Shown here one piece after another: positions 1-14,104 of a stretch of DNA of 64,000 bases. Under the pieces are notes generated by a model. It worked only from the letters and a program-made list of their open reading frames with translations. It was not told the DNA's origin and did no database searches. This stretch comes from Membranipora membranacea (taxonomy: Eukaryota > Bryozoa > Gymnolaemata > Cheilostomatida > Membraniporidae). Position 1 is the first letter of the stretch. Each line of letters starts with the position of its first letter. Location of the stretch: contig OU612068.1 in NCBI GenBank assembly GCA_914767715.1, positions 13,208,001-13,272,000 on the forward strand, in the 5' to 3' direction. A program made the translations under genes and the position numbers.

Positions 1-3000
1 CAACATGGTATTATGTTATTCCAAATTAGCGAGCGTGGATTTATTTCAATGTCAATATGATTTTCTCTCCCCACGGTGCTGACACTGCTTGTCATGAATA
101 TGAGATAGCAACGAGCAGCGTATCTCAAGGTCAGGCCATAACAACGACGGGTTCAACTGAGGGCTAAAATACTGTTAAGCGATCTTTGCTCCTTTACCCA
201 TAAATACCGTGTGGCCCATAATTAGTAAGTTCAGTCTTTATTAAGCGGTTATGCAATTACCCGCATTTTTCTTAGGTGGAATATTTCCACCTGGCCCCCA
301 ACAATAATCATATAATTTAGGCTTTGTTTATATTAGCCTCCAGCTTATCATTGTTGAAGGAGGGTAGCGATTAGCTACGTAATATGAGTTTTAGAGAGCA
401 CAACTTCCAAACTGAAAATTACCCATAATGCATTGCGATCACTCTCCGAATGAGTGATTGACCACAATTCAGACCTAGCAGAGCCTGTTCAAAGGCTAAT
501 AATCATTTCAGCATCACAGATTTTATTGTTCTGCTGCCACATATTATTCTAAACATCCATTCACAACTCATTACAGTTAACTATTGGTTGAAAAAGCAGA
601 TCAAAATCACCAATTACAATTACAGAAGTCTGAAGAAATACCACTATAGGAAACTTGAAGTGGAAAGGTGTAGATAACATTTCGCATTTATATAGGCTGG
701 AGTTCAAGTTGAAATGAAGTTCCCATGATTCTAGCATGTTCCACTCTATCCCCTTTCAATATTTTTTCAGAACAGCTTGGCTAAAACCATTAATCATCCA
801 TAGAAGCAAGTAGTTCCAAACTCTTTATCGGCAAAAAGGTGAGCCTATCTCGAAATGAAAGCAGACCAATGCAAGAAGCCACCATTGCTCAGAGAAAGAA
901 GTCCCCAACTATAACGCCAAACAACCTCACAGAGAAAGGATACATCCTTACAATATATATATATGTTATATACTCTGTGATATCTTTATGTTCGCACAAG
1001 AGGTATCGACCTGTCATTAACATATTCCCAAATTCCGATGACGATTGAAAGCCTGAATTGGTTGCTGCCGATCTCCGACAAAAAATAGTCTCCAAAATTC
1101 AATTTTCCGACTTTCAAACGAAGATCAGTAGAGTGATAAAATACATGAGCTTGATGCACATCAGACTTTATGGGAATGTTGTTAACTGGCCATACCAGAG
1201 AGGTCAATGAGGTTTAATTAACAATTTGATACTTTCACAGAATGATCATAGAGACATACCAGAATTGTGTAAGGCTCCGGGAGGATGGGGCTCAGAGTGA
1301 TGTCGCATTTTAGCAGCATTTTCATCCTACAAAACAAAAATACCGGCAGCGTTCAATATACAATACATCAATTACAGCCAATGTGTCAAAAACAATCCAC
1401 AGGCGGTGAAAGAACTTTAGCGCTGTTGTTATAGGGAATATATACTAGGGTCACCAATAGTGCGGCCAAATATATAGCATTGTGTTGATCAGTCAAAGAT
1501 TACACAATATTAATACCTGGCTTAATTTGAATTACTGAATTAGACTGATGATTGGGTTTATATTACACTAGAAATTAGAGGAATTCTACATTTAAATTTT
1601 CTAAGAAGGTAACATAACAGCAGTAAATAAAACTAGTAGGCTGATTTTAAACCCGTCAGGTTCCGAATCAGATTTTCCCACGGTTTTCAATCCCCTGAGA
1701 CCGTAACTTTACTGCAATGAAGGGAAGTTAATTTAGCGATTGAAATTGACACACGTTGGTTTGGGCAAACACAAGCCGGATATTCTCACGCAAGTGTCAG
1801 CAGCTAAAAACGCTGACAGACAATATCGTCATTAAAGCTCACCTTCCCACAAAAAAAAACTTTTGTCAATAATCTTTTTGAACAAACTGAGACGAAGCTC
1901 CCAGATCAACAGACAACCTTTTTTAACGGTAATTCGAAACGTCGTGTTTTTTAATTGGTTATCTTGCCGGTAAAATACACAAGGTTCAAGGAAGTGAGTT
2001 TTAATTGGTGTCAATGGCCGAAGCAGAAGCATGTTTAACTGCCAGAAAACTTTTTCAGAATCTCAGCAATCTGTCAGATAGTGATGGTAAAAGCGAGAAG
2101 ACTTGGCTTGCAACCACATGGCTCATTTAGTTACAAGTGGGTGTATGAATAGTTTAACAAAAAATTCTTGGTAACTATTACATGGTGAGATGAGGGTGAC
2201 ACATTATAATGGCGTCTGGGGTTTTATGCACTTAAAGCCCAACTTGCGGGATGCTGAGGACAAGGAAGAGAAGGGAACCTTGCTTTCAATACCAACAAGT
2301 TCTTTGTTCCGTTTTTCATAAAATAAATTGGCAAATTGAATTTCCTCTATGAAAAGAAATTAAATCGCTGCTCATATCCAAGTACAATAGAAGATTTCTC
2401 AACCATTCTGAAGACAGTTTAAATTAAAATTCCACGCAATGGACAATAATTCAGCCCAATAGCTGTTGAACTTCGTCTACAACGGAAGCCTTACTACGGG
2501 GGGGGGGGGGGGGCCTTACTTGACTAGAATTTATAACTGCCGTAGAAGATACAGGGTTAGAAGTCACTGTAGAGGCGTCCGCTAATGTCTGACTCTGTAA
2601 TTGTGACGTTATGTGATGTATAGTTAGCATTGTGTCAGCGTCGTTCTGTCACGGCAGCGGTCGGCAGCAGCGACTGTAGCAGTAGCGATGTGTTACCTTA
2701 CCACACCCTCCCTTCTGAATATCTATAATAGATAGTGTGTGAGCACTAATGTGTATTCTCTAGCATTATATTTCCTTTTTTCTCCTGTACTCAGCTAACA
2801 GATCTAAAACAGTAAATGATGGAATAAAATTATTACATGATTATAGTCTAGAGCCATATTATATATTAGCTGCATAGAATTATACAGATGGCATCCCTGA
2901 GCAGGTGGCCGGTAAAGCGCTAAGACTTTGTCCACATGGTGTAGGATGTTATGGCAGCTTAGCCGGAATAGATTTAAAAAAATAATATTCAAATTATTGA

Positions 3001-6000
3001 AAAAACGTCAGACTGGTTTGAGTGACAGTACTTTCTGCATGCACAAGGATTATTTTAACGAGATCCATAAGTGAGAGTATGTAAATGTAAGGTGTTAATT
3101 TCAACACTTCCAATACATTTGCATGGTTTGGGCGTTGATTTTAATTCCTTGCACAATGACACTTTTTAGTATTTACCTGACGCAAATAAAGCAATGAAGG
3201 GTTTTAGGAAACAAATGGACTGTACTATATATCAATAGCCGAGACTCGGAGTAATGCCCAACATTAAAATCGGTAGGTAATTTGCACAGCGGTGTCAACC
3301 CAAGGTGCAGTATATTGTTTTTATTTTACTCTTGGCAGCGCTTTCTAGGCAGCATTATTGGAAATATATGTGACATGTGCATAGAGGCATACAATGCATC
3401 TACTTCAAATATCAATAAATTAAGCATCGGATGAAAAAAAAAAGGTGAAACCTCTGGGTTCATGTTGATGTGCCTTGACAATGTTTTGGCTTGACTGAAC
3501 GTGCCAATAGGTGCAGTATTTTCATCGACTTCTATTTTCCATTTCAATAACATCTATTTTTCGGTCATATTAATTTTTTTTGCAATTTTCTGAGCATGAT
3601 TTGATAACAACTAATCACGCTCAACCAGATGTTTCAAAGCCATCATTTTAATTGAAACTCGGACATTAATCGCTTCGTAGAATTTCATTTTAAATTATTA
3701 TATCACACCACGAGAGCATCAGAAATTATATCATGCTATTAGAAATAGTAAGGTCACCAATTAGGGAGAAAGTGAAGTTGAATAGTAAAAGCACTCGGTT
3801 GCCCTGATTGGCTGCAGCGAGATTGATGAGAAGCAGCATGTTTAGTAATTACTACAGCACAAAGCTTGGCAGCTTGCCAAAAGTCATACTACGCTGTCGA
3901 CGTTGTTATAAAGTTATAAAGTCGGTGGGGTCAGCGATGTGAGAGTGATTGTGCTGGTCAAACTTAATTTAACAGCAATTTACAATCTGTCAAATAATTC
4001 ATAATACCATTATGATAAAGCCCAGTGCGTTATTGATTCGGTTTTGGCCTCTTTACAATACTAAGATCATTCGATGCCTGGAAATTCACCATCCGTCGGG
4101 CAAACTGGAAGCCTTTTTATGTCGTATCAGTAAAAGATTTCAACTGTGTAATTTCCGATCAATGGCAAAACAATTAAATAAGTGGCAGTATAACCAGAAA
4201 TCTGAAAACTTCAAAGTCTACACTTCCTACAAAATCGGATTTTATCACAGTTTGTGCAAACCACAGAATTATTATTTGGCTGCAGAACAAAGAATTCTCT
4301 CCCAGACACAAACACAGCAATTTGTCTGATAAGAGTGCGGCCTCAAGGGAAGAATTTATAGTAGAGTCATAATTTTCCTCCGGCAGTGTGAGGAGTAATT
4401 TTCCTCCGGCACTGCTGAGAGTAACACCAAGGTGTATACTTTTAAACTTGAAACAATTGTTATTACTGTGGCAAGTTACGTAACGCAAACAGCAGAAAGT
4501 GTCTCGAAGTGAGAAACGCATCTCACGAGAGAGATGCCATGCCGTTTGAGCACGGCTCGAAATTCATAATAGCTAATGTATTGTGTGTTATTATGGCGAA
4601 TGTCTCTCGGATAAGCATCAGAAGAGGAGGTAAGAAGCCGAGTCACACTGCCGGTTCATGTAATAAGAGATAGGGAGAGTGTACTCCATTATTGTCAGAG
4701 CCTCAAGGACGGAGTACGGGACATCCTTGAGAAACATTAGCCAACTCTACCGTTACAAAAATATTGTATTCTAAGAAACTCTGCGATCCGTTTCAAAGAT
4801 GGAGAATAAATGTAAGACAGATATTTTATGTAGCCGACGTGGCTGTTATTAGCAAAATTGATTCTCAATGTTCCGTTAGCTCGGATTGCGATGATGAAGT
4901 AAAAAGAAGGGGATTGTGTAAACAGTGATAAGAGCGAACGCAGCGAATGCCGGCCGGTGCTTTCATACATTCATACCCCGCAGTAATTCTTCTCATTTAT
5001 ATAATATGAGCTGCTCAGCGCAAATTATATTACAAGAAGCAAATCACAAACTATGACGTAGACCAATTGATAAAGTAAATATAGATTCGCTGCCGACAGC
5101 AAAGAACTGAATGGAGATGAGATGGCCTGATGTCGCGTAGCAATTACAAAGAACTCGGGAGCTATACGGTCAAACTCTAGCGTTGCATGAATTAGAAAGT
5201 AATGAATGAAGTAAAAATAGCATTGGGTCCCACAGATGGAGGTCTGACATCTCCCCACAAATACTCGGACACAAAGGACCTCATGACGACTTACTAGAGC
5301 CCGGCTAAGATCTACACATCAGACAACGAATCACAATAACACCTCATTCACCTGCTGGGTGCCCGGAGGTGCAAAAAAATTAAATACAAATATCAGCCAA
5401 AGTGAAAATACCGAGGAAGTTGGGCAATCACACAAAGTTGGCAGGTCATTGGCAGTAACCATAGTAAAACTAGAAAGTAAGGTATTCCATTCAAAGTCCA
5501 ACAAACAAAACACAAAGCCAAGCAGTCGAGATTTCCAGCCTAAATCGCAGACTAATTCCATGAAATTCAATCACATTTAAGCCAATATAAATAGACAATT
5601 ATTGCGACTAAACAAAATGCTAAACTACTCTAGAGTGAGGTATTGCATTGCGGCAAGGTGATGGGAATTTTTGTGGTTTGTAGCTTTGCCAGCACACTGT
5701 ACTCTGTGACTACAACTTTGAGTATTTGTAGGCGAAGAAGCACATGCCAAATAAAAACTTTAACCTGCCAAATATGTGACTAACTATTTTATATCTGCCA
5801 ACTTATTATTCTCTCCTGCCAAATACCGATGAAGTTTCCGTTCATGTTAGATTGCACACAGTACACTTTCATTTGAGGTCAGATAGAAATGGAACAATGC
5901 ACCACAAGTATACTATGATTGAGGAAGCCATCAAGGCACCACCATCATTCAAACTCCCTGATCAGACTGATGCTAGCAACCCCAGACACCAAGATGAAGC

Positions 6001-9000
6001 AAGAAAGCTTTCTTGTTATTACTTTGACCGATTTAGTAGGATACCGGTACATTTTTCAGTGCTCAAACATAGAAATCCATTACACAAGCAAAAGACAGAC
6101 TAATGTAGATCAACGAGTTGTCTCTAACTCCTTGGGTAGACCAACCAGGCAAAATAATTGGACCTGCACCATTAATAGTGTAGACAAATAATGTCCATGT
6201 ACTGAACCGGCTTTGACAAGGGAAGTGTTACAACAGTGTACCGAATCTCCACTCCCACAACGTCCGGATCAGAGTAAAACCTACACTCATTGAAAGGAAA
6301 CGTGCAGAGGTAACGTCTACTCTAAATACATTAGTACTGTCATTATACTGACCATGTTAGATAATTCGACAAGAAACATGCCAGAATCTTGGTTATGCAA
6401 ATTCCCTCCTGCGATAGACGTATATTTGTATACCGGTCTGCACCGCCATCGTCGCAGATGAAGAAACTATCAAGTAATCAATCCAGGCCTGTTTTTATTT
6501 ATGTCAGGAAGGATTCCCACGCCAATTATCACACAGCGGCAGAGTAGCGAGAGCCTTAATCACTGCAGCAATAATCATGAAAGCAAAATACTCTACAAAG
6601 TCAAATTGCAGATCAGCAGACAACCTTCCAGCCTCGAAAATTCTGACACATTTTCGATAACAAACTTGTGCGTGTTGCTCGCACGCCTGCATAATTTGCT
6701 TCCTCTCAGTAAATTTCCAAGCTTGCACATACCGCACCTGGTATAAGCACCACAAGGGACCTGCCAGTCAAGTGGGGGTATATTTGAGGAGCATGGCTAT
6801 GTAGCACCCCGTTAAATTGACCAATTGGATCCTCAAAACATCTGCTAATAAGCAAAACAACACTGATCTTGCATTATGCTGAGCAAACAGAGTTTTAGGA
6901 TAAGCCATCTCAAAGTTCATCAAAGACCCTGGAATTAACAGTACAATAGTACCCCAAACACAGCCTACCCCCCCCCCCCCACAAAATCGCAACACTTAGT
7001 GCTAAGATGGTTGAGGTTGATGAGCTAGCAGTAATACTAAGTAGCATATAGGATTTTATGTCAATAAGTGGACGATCAAATTGCTCCAGTTGGCAGAAGA
7101 TCAAAACATAATTCCGCGGCTTGTAAAGTTTATTCGGTCAGTGTACACCACTCCAGTTTAAACACCCAGAGCAAATACCTAACAACAATAATAATATCAT
7201 ATGAGGAAAGACTGCTAGCTCATGATCTATATATTCACGTTCTTGAAAGCTCATCTAGGGTAGCTGAAATTGTATTAGAGTCATATATGAGTTGTATTGA
7301 GTAAGCCCTGATCAAAAGCTTTTGGGTGTGCGTTCTATGGTAGATCGGAATTCTAGATATTGTTTTAAAGTGTTTATATACTCTCTTGTGAACTTATGTG
7401 AGGTTGAAAGCCCTACGGAGACAAAAGCCTAATCAAATGCAAACCTGGATTACTGCAGTAAAAACTAATACCATCACTATTATATGGCGTCAGCATGCAT
7501 TCAGCCAACAGCACAGTGCTATATATATAATATCCTTAATAGCAGTTTCTTTACATAGCAGGTACCTTATTTGTGTTTTACTACGAAAATTCAACATTTA
7601 TTTAGTGGGCTGTCCCATATTACCAATAATTCAATGTATTGTTGTGTTTTTGTATTTTGGCACAAGCTATGCGAGCCCCTTAGATAAAAAATAATTGATG
7701 ATTTTACGTGGCCTTTGTATTCAGAAGTGGCCTACTTCGGTCTGTATAACATGTAAACACTGGCTATAGATTATCTTCACAATGGCTTCACCAAAAGGCT
7801 CAACAACCAGCACCATTATTGAAAAAAAGTTGGCAGCTATACGTGTCACATGGTAGCAAAAAACTCATATATCTTAATGATATTCTTTTGACCCGTAATG
7901 GCCACCATATCTACTGTTATATTATTATGGTTAGTCTGATTTATAGCTCATCAAAATGGATCATTACAGCTTCCATCCAATAATTTTCCATAGATGTATG
8001 TTGGTATGTCATTAGAATATTCCCATATCAGACGATCTGAGTGCCAACAAACACAACAAACACATCGATCATAAATGTATAAATTTTTATGGTTTTTTAT
8101 ATCATAGTAACTCAATTGCAATCGTCCCATTTGGCAAGTGTTCAATCGTAATATGATTCAATTCAAATTTAGATTAGTCCAGATTTAGCCAACAACAAAC
8201 CACTGTTTCAAAATAAACACAACAGGTTGTTATGGATTTTAAGATCAGAATGAGTAATTGGCCAAATATGTCATATCCTCATCAAAGGAGGGCTGGTGGG
8301 TGGCAGATAAGTATGCCTAATCTCATGACTTCCAAAAACTACCGATACTTCAATATAATCTTGAAAAACTCGTACAGAGATATAATTCTTTTGTTTTATC
8401 TGCTTTCACAAACATTTCTGTTGATAATTCAGCCTCTGTAGTGAAAAGGTATTATACAGCCCAGCATAGATTTCCATTAGTACATTTTTGCTCGAGGACA
8501 ATGCAAAACATACACTCAAAACTAGTTTTCCAAACACCAAAACAAAAGCAGGGAGGCTAAGGTGGCATTTTGTCATCTTTTGTCAATAGAAAGAGGATGT
8601 CTTTTGTATCTTGGCTGAATGATTGTATGCAACCTTGGAAACTATGGATGGTGACAGGAGACTTCATGAATTGTTGAGAGTTTTTGCTTCAGGCCTCATC
8701 ACACATATTGATTGGAAGCCAGTTTATATTCAAAGGCCTATATGTTTCGTCTATCAAGCCTTGTTATTGCAAATTCAATATTACATTATACCATCATGGT
8801 GGTGGTTGTCACATTGAGTTCATAAATGTACCATGACAATTTCATACTAAAAAGGGCAAAAAAGGTGCTTAATATGTCAGTGTATGGATACAAACTGGAT
8901 TTCGAGAATTAAGTCCATCAAGGTAACAATTGTTGACCACAAAATGACCCTGAAGTTATAAAAACATGTTACTGTCATAAATTAATGTCCCAATTTTTGG

Positions 9001-12000
9001 CTGTAACAGGTGACACCCAACTAAATCAAGGGTGCACTAGGAATCGCAGATTTTCCAGTGCCTTTCAATCAATGATTGTATCTATGCGTTGTCAAAGCGG
9101 TTATTATAATGGGTGGGAAGAGGTCAAGGCCAAGACAACACTGTTCATTTTAGTGCACTGGACGTGTATGTCAGCGTTTCTCAGACAGCACGTTGAGAGG
9201 CCAAACAATCGGCATTATAGGTATCTAAACTCGTAGGGCGACATCGTGAGGCAGGTTTTTCACATTAAGCCGACACCCTATATTTTTTTCTTTTCTCACA
9301 GTCACAATATATCTGGTTCTTGCGAAACATTTCCCACTGACTCAGCCTAGAGAAGAAGCCTTGCCTCGTCACAAAGGTCATCAAAATGCATAATTAGAAT
9401 TTCATGAAGCCTCAAGGCTATAGTTTATATAGGGTGGAAGTAGCAAGATGATCAATTCGAACAACAGAACCTTTCACAAAGTCGTACATTATTTATAGCA
9501 CTTGAAACTCTCCAACCATGACTTGCAGTGAACATAGAGTACTAAAATTCTTTTTTATAATGCTAGTGTGTGTCAACTGCCAATTCACCTTGATGTTTGT
9601 AGAGGCATGTGAGTATGCTAAACTTGTGGTGATGCTGAGAGACTAGTCTGTGACATTGTCGGTATTATTACTCAGAGGGTGTGAGAGGCTGGTCTGCCAG
9701 TATACCAGATATTATCTGATCGAGGAGTAAGGATGTTACCTCTTATGATCCTATGTTTGGAAGCCCGCCATCACCTTGCCCAGATAGTAATTACAATCAA
9801 CAGGCCTAGACATTGCCTCAACACTTTATCACGCGGACATTAAGCTGCCGTTCCTGGATGGCACTTGAGGTACGCACACCCAGATTTTTCCCTCGCACGG
9901 CCAACAACCAAACACATCGAGGGATTTGCAATCACCCAAAGTGTTGTTGTCAACATCTCAGCCCCAACACCTGGTTGGTTGACCGATTCCGATTGAATAA
10001 AAGAATTTTCACCTACTCATTAATTGAAAAGCAGTCATACAGCCAGCTACCTCGATTATCGATGGTGCAAAGAAAAGGAAAGTATTGAACAACTCATTAT
10101 AAAGATATTATCAATGCAGAGGTATAAAACAGCGTGTAGATTTGCCCATTGATTTCATGCAGTTTTCATGTTATCATCATCCAAGTAGTGAATGAATGAA
10201 TGCCTCATTCATTCATTCATTGACTATAGAAATTAATGTGGCTTATAGGCCCAGTATGTTATATACTAGAAGACAAAGGCACACTCGCAGCTCAGGGCAA
10301 AGGACAAAGACTAAAATGCAAACAAATTACCTGATCAAGCCATGAGACCAGCTAACCAGTTTGCATAGATGCATTTGCAAGGCCATTTGTTGGCATCAGT
10401 TTACACTATTCAACACCAAAACACTAAAATAACAAAAACTGAGTCTGCGGAACTACGACCATTGTTCCACAATGACCCAAAAATAACAAGCCAATATCAA
10501 TGTTTTCATCCACCACCAAACAGAAGCATCTTCAAACTTTGGAAATTCAATATTAAAGTGCTACATTTCATAGACAAGCCCATCTGCATCTACACACACC
10601 TCCATAGCAAAAGGATGAGTGGAAAAAACCAGAGGATGAATATCATGATAATAATATGTCTCTGTATCAAACATGACCTAACATGCACCAGCCTGAGAAG
10701 TGTTAAATGTGGTCTAGCACCGTAGGTGGATTTGCTTGGCCGGTTTGGAATTTACTTCAATCCTATATGACAGGGCAAATACTCAACAATGGAACTAATA
10801 ATTCAGAAAATTTAGATTAGCTACATCAAGCATCAAATTACCAGTGAGTTGCACTGATTGAGTTTAGTTAGAGGACCAGTACATTGAAACTCAATACTCC
10901 TATTTGTACAAAACCAAGAGCAACAGCTTTGATAACGCTACACCATATCACTATATTACCAATATTTAACTTAGGCTACAAGGACGGCAAATAAATAGCG
11001 CAAGATAAGTCATTCTTTCATACAACAAAAGTAGAATTCTCCGAATGTTACGGACTGAGAGAAACACTCAGCGTTCCTATGAATGACACCGACAGCTTTT
11101 AATTTAACTAAAGCCTTCTAAACATTAAATCGATGCTAAGCTGCAATCCAAAGCGCACCAGTAAAGTGCAACAGGGCCCTCTCAACTCGAGCGACATTTT
11201 ATAGTTTGATTGTGTCTTCAAGGCACACTTATACCTTCAGAAATGTACTAAACCCTTGTTATGAAGAAGTTCTGAAAGAGGTATGGTAAGGGTAGGTCAA
11301 TCTCGAGAAGGGTTTAATCGCACCCTTGGGCTAGGCCTACCCGAGTAGTACCTCAATAAATCAGAGCACAGTCACAAATCTCTCTCATATCATGTCGTCA
11401 CCATGGCATCAAAACCTATCAGCTTAGCTAACTACCCCAATCAGATTGTTATAACATCATCTATGGGCCTTGTACCAGTATCAATATCAAAGTTTGCCCT
11501 TTTCTCATCATTGTTTGTGAGCCCTGGGAAGAAAGAATAAATCCGAGATAGCTGGTTGTTCACCCCCAGTCGGGTTGTTATTCTCTGCTTATCCTGCCTG
11601 CCAGGCGGCCATTGCAGTGCATGTGCCGTGGTGGTAAACACAAAGCTGTGATGTTATTAAACTCTTATCACGCTCAAATTTGCTCAAGTGTTGTTATATA
11701 CTTGTGGATGGAAAATTACAACCAAACACAGCATGACATTTCGATAGAGGCTCATAATTTTATATAATGTATCTTTACTGCGACACTTGTTGTTTTATTT
11801 AGAGGTAGCAAACAGCCAGCCATTCCATTGAAATGTCTTATTATCTATTGCCCAGCATGTCTGCTACTAATAAATTCTACTTACAAAGAGTAGTTCAAGG
11901 CTTTGAGCTAACTTAGCTGACACCATTGTATTGCCTTTTCTGAGTTCAGCAAAGGCAAAGCTTCTTTCTGCGAAAAAAAAGACATCGTGGTATCAGCTTA

Positions 12001-14104
12001 GTTAGACATTATAGAAACTTACCTATTCTGTCATAACTCGTACCACAGGTAGTCAATTTCACAATAACACTTCCTCTTAGTTTTTCTTCTGGCTACGGAT
12101 CAGCTTTACCTGAAAAAAAAACACAAAAATAGTGTTGGGAGTCTTCATATTGTTCCAAATTGGGTTTACACAAGATTGTTGACAGTGGCGGTTGGCCGAG
12201 TTTGTTTCAAAGCATCAGAAACAAAATTTCTTCCTTCGCAAACCAATTTAGATCTTGACCGTGGATAAGTGAGCCGTTCACATCACACTTTCATGAGTGA
12301 CCGATTTTGAAGGGCGTTACATAACATTGCATAAACCAAACATCATCACAGGCCAGGTGTGCAACAAAATCATAGCATCAAATCAAGAATTCACAAACTT
12401 GTCATGAAAGCACATTCCAGGAATGGTGAACAAAAATCAACTGCATCAGCTATTTTGCATCGCATCTTCATTTTCCCATGGAGGAGGTGCCAATTTCGAA
12501 ATACCACAAGACAAGTCCAATGATACTAAACCGAAACTTGTCAGTGATATTTCAACGTGGCAGCCCACCTCATGGAAAAACCCTGTCCTCACACCGAGTC
12601 ACTCGGGGATTGCCGGTTATTCCCAATCTGTCAGAGGTAATGCCGGTAAACCTATTTAAGGTATTACGAGAGCTGAACTTCCGTTTACGGCTAGGCTCAT
12701 TTTTTGTTATATATCAGAACAGACAAACATTCCACTGTAAAATTATCTCACACTGATTCGGATAACTGAGAGAACTAAAACAATGATGATGAACTGGCCC
12801 CCATCCATACAGTCCAAAGCTTGGTTGTTGTCTAAGTGAGTTGAGACGTTCTAAGATCTCATCAATCTTTCAGCAATTCAAAATTTGAAGGATATCGTTA
12901 TTATTGTAGGCGAGTTATAAAAAGACAAGAATGATTCCGGACAGTATTCTACTATTCAGCTATCTTTGAGTCACCAATCAGAAACAGAACTACTGTGACT
13001 ACCTTCATCTAGTTTTGCCAGGGAGTTCTACAGAGTAAGTGCATCAATCTAATCATTCCAACAAATTAAAGAGTTAGAGAACTTCAGTGTAATATCCAAG
13101 CAACACATATGCATAGATGTGTACAATATATAGGACAAGTGCGACTGTCAGTGATGCTCCATGAAGAAATCACAGTTTCAAGAAAATAATTCCACCACCA
13201 ACCGCTCAGCTCAATGGACTAAACTGAAAGGAGTTCAGCTAGCTGATTCTGCCACCAACACAGGTGACAGACTGTTGAATGTAGTAACATAGTTAGGACT
13301 AGCTACAACAGAAACTGAGAGAAATAATTTCATCAAGCACAGCAATGACTTTTAGTGAAGCTGCCAACTGACTCACAAACCTTCAATCTTTGTTTCCACC
13401 ATCAGCTTCCTAAGCCTTGCTGGCATTGAATGAAAGAAGAAAGCTACTACTCAGCAGTTCTACATGCAGCGTACATTTCATTAAATATATGTCAAGCTCT
13501 GTTAATATAGGTCAGGGAGTGTAGCCAATACATGGTCTTGGCAACATGCCAATTTATTAAAAACTAGGTATCTTGATGCTCCATACAGTTAAGTGGTTAA
13601 ATTATTTCTGGGTGCATCACTGTCTTGATATTTTGAGTTCTAGGCTACACAATAACTAAGGTTTTCTTAGCAATATTGGGCAGAAACCCCAAAAAATTAC
13701 CGATCTTGAAAATCACAGTTTGCTCAAAAGAAAACATAAACAAACCCACGTGGACCGGCATTCTTGACCTCGGAATGACCCCACATTAAAATGCGTAAAT
13801 ATGCTGCAGGTAGCAGTGTTACTTTTCCAAATTAATTGATCACATTTGATGGAGTTACTGAATATTTATCTTAATTAACAATATTTTGGTAATAAAGATT
13901 TAGTTTTGGTATCTATAAATATATCAAATTAGAATTATTCTGGTTGCCACAAATGATATTTTCCGCAGATTTTAGTTTTTTGGTCACATGACCAAACAAT
14001 ATGGCTGCCCATGGGTGAATTTTGCTGAAAATCTGAACCTATCCTTCATGATTAGCCATTTATGTTTAGATAGTCACATACAGGCGCTTGAATAACAGCC
14101 AACT
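1..14104. other. 14 kb without a recognisable gene
   Basis: No open frame here looks like a known protein. The longest frames (for example 4012-4329, 10369-10725, 12423-12756) have low-complexity or stop-prone composition and no domain pattern, and I could not chain them with splice sites into a protein. I see a 16-base G run at 498-513 of the third kilobase (2498-2513), a 13-base C run at 6968-6980, a short direct duplication near 4370-4412, and four CTGCCAA-like units between 5747 and 5826. The last part is the 5' flank of the DAAF9 gene. A non-coding RNA or unrecognised exons cannot be excluded. Confidence 0.5.
10187..10222. repeat. Inverted GAAT/ATTC tetranucleotide repeat
   Basis: A run of TGAATGAATG units is followed after a 2-3 base gap by a run of CATTCATTCA units, so the two halves can pair as a hairpin. 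It is a simple-sequence palindrome with no coding content. Confidence 0.6.

Noticed and set aside
2498-2513. 16-base G run (and 13-base C run at 6968-6980)
   Set aside because: Homopolymers of this kind are simple-sequence or assembly features; nothing around them suggests a function.
13940-14000. Possible RFX X-box or E-box upstream of the DAAF9 start (GGTTGCC half site; GGTCACATGACC)
   Set aside because: Only a half X-box is visible, and a single E-box-like word is expected by chance, so I do not call a regulatory site.
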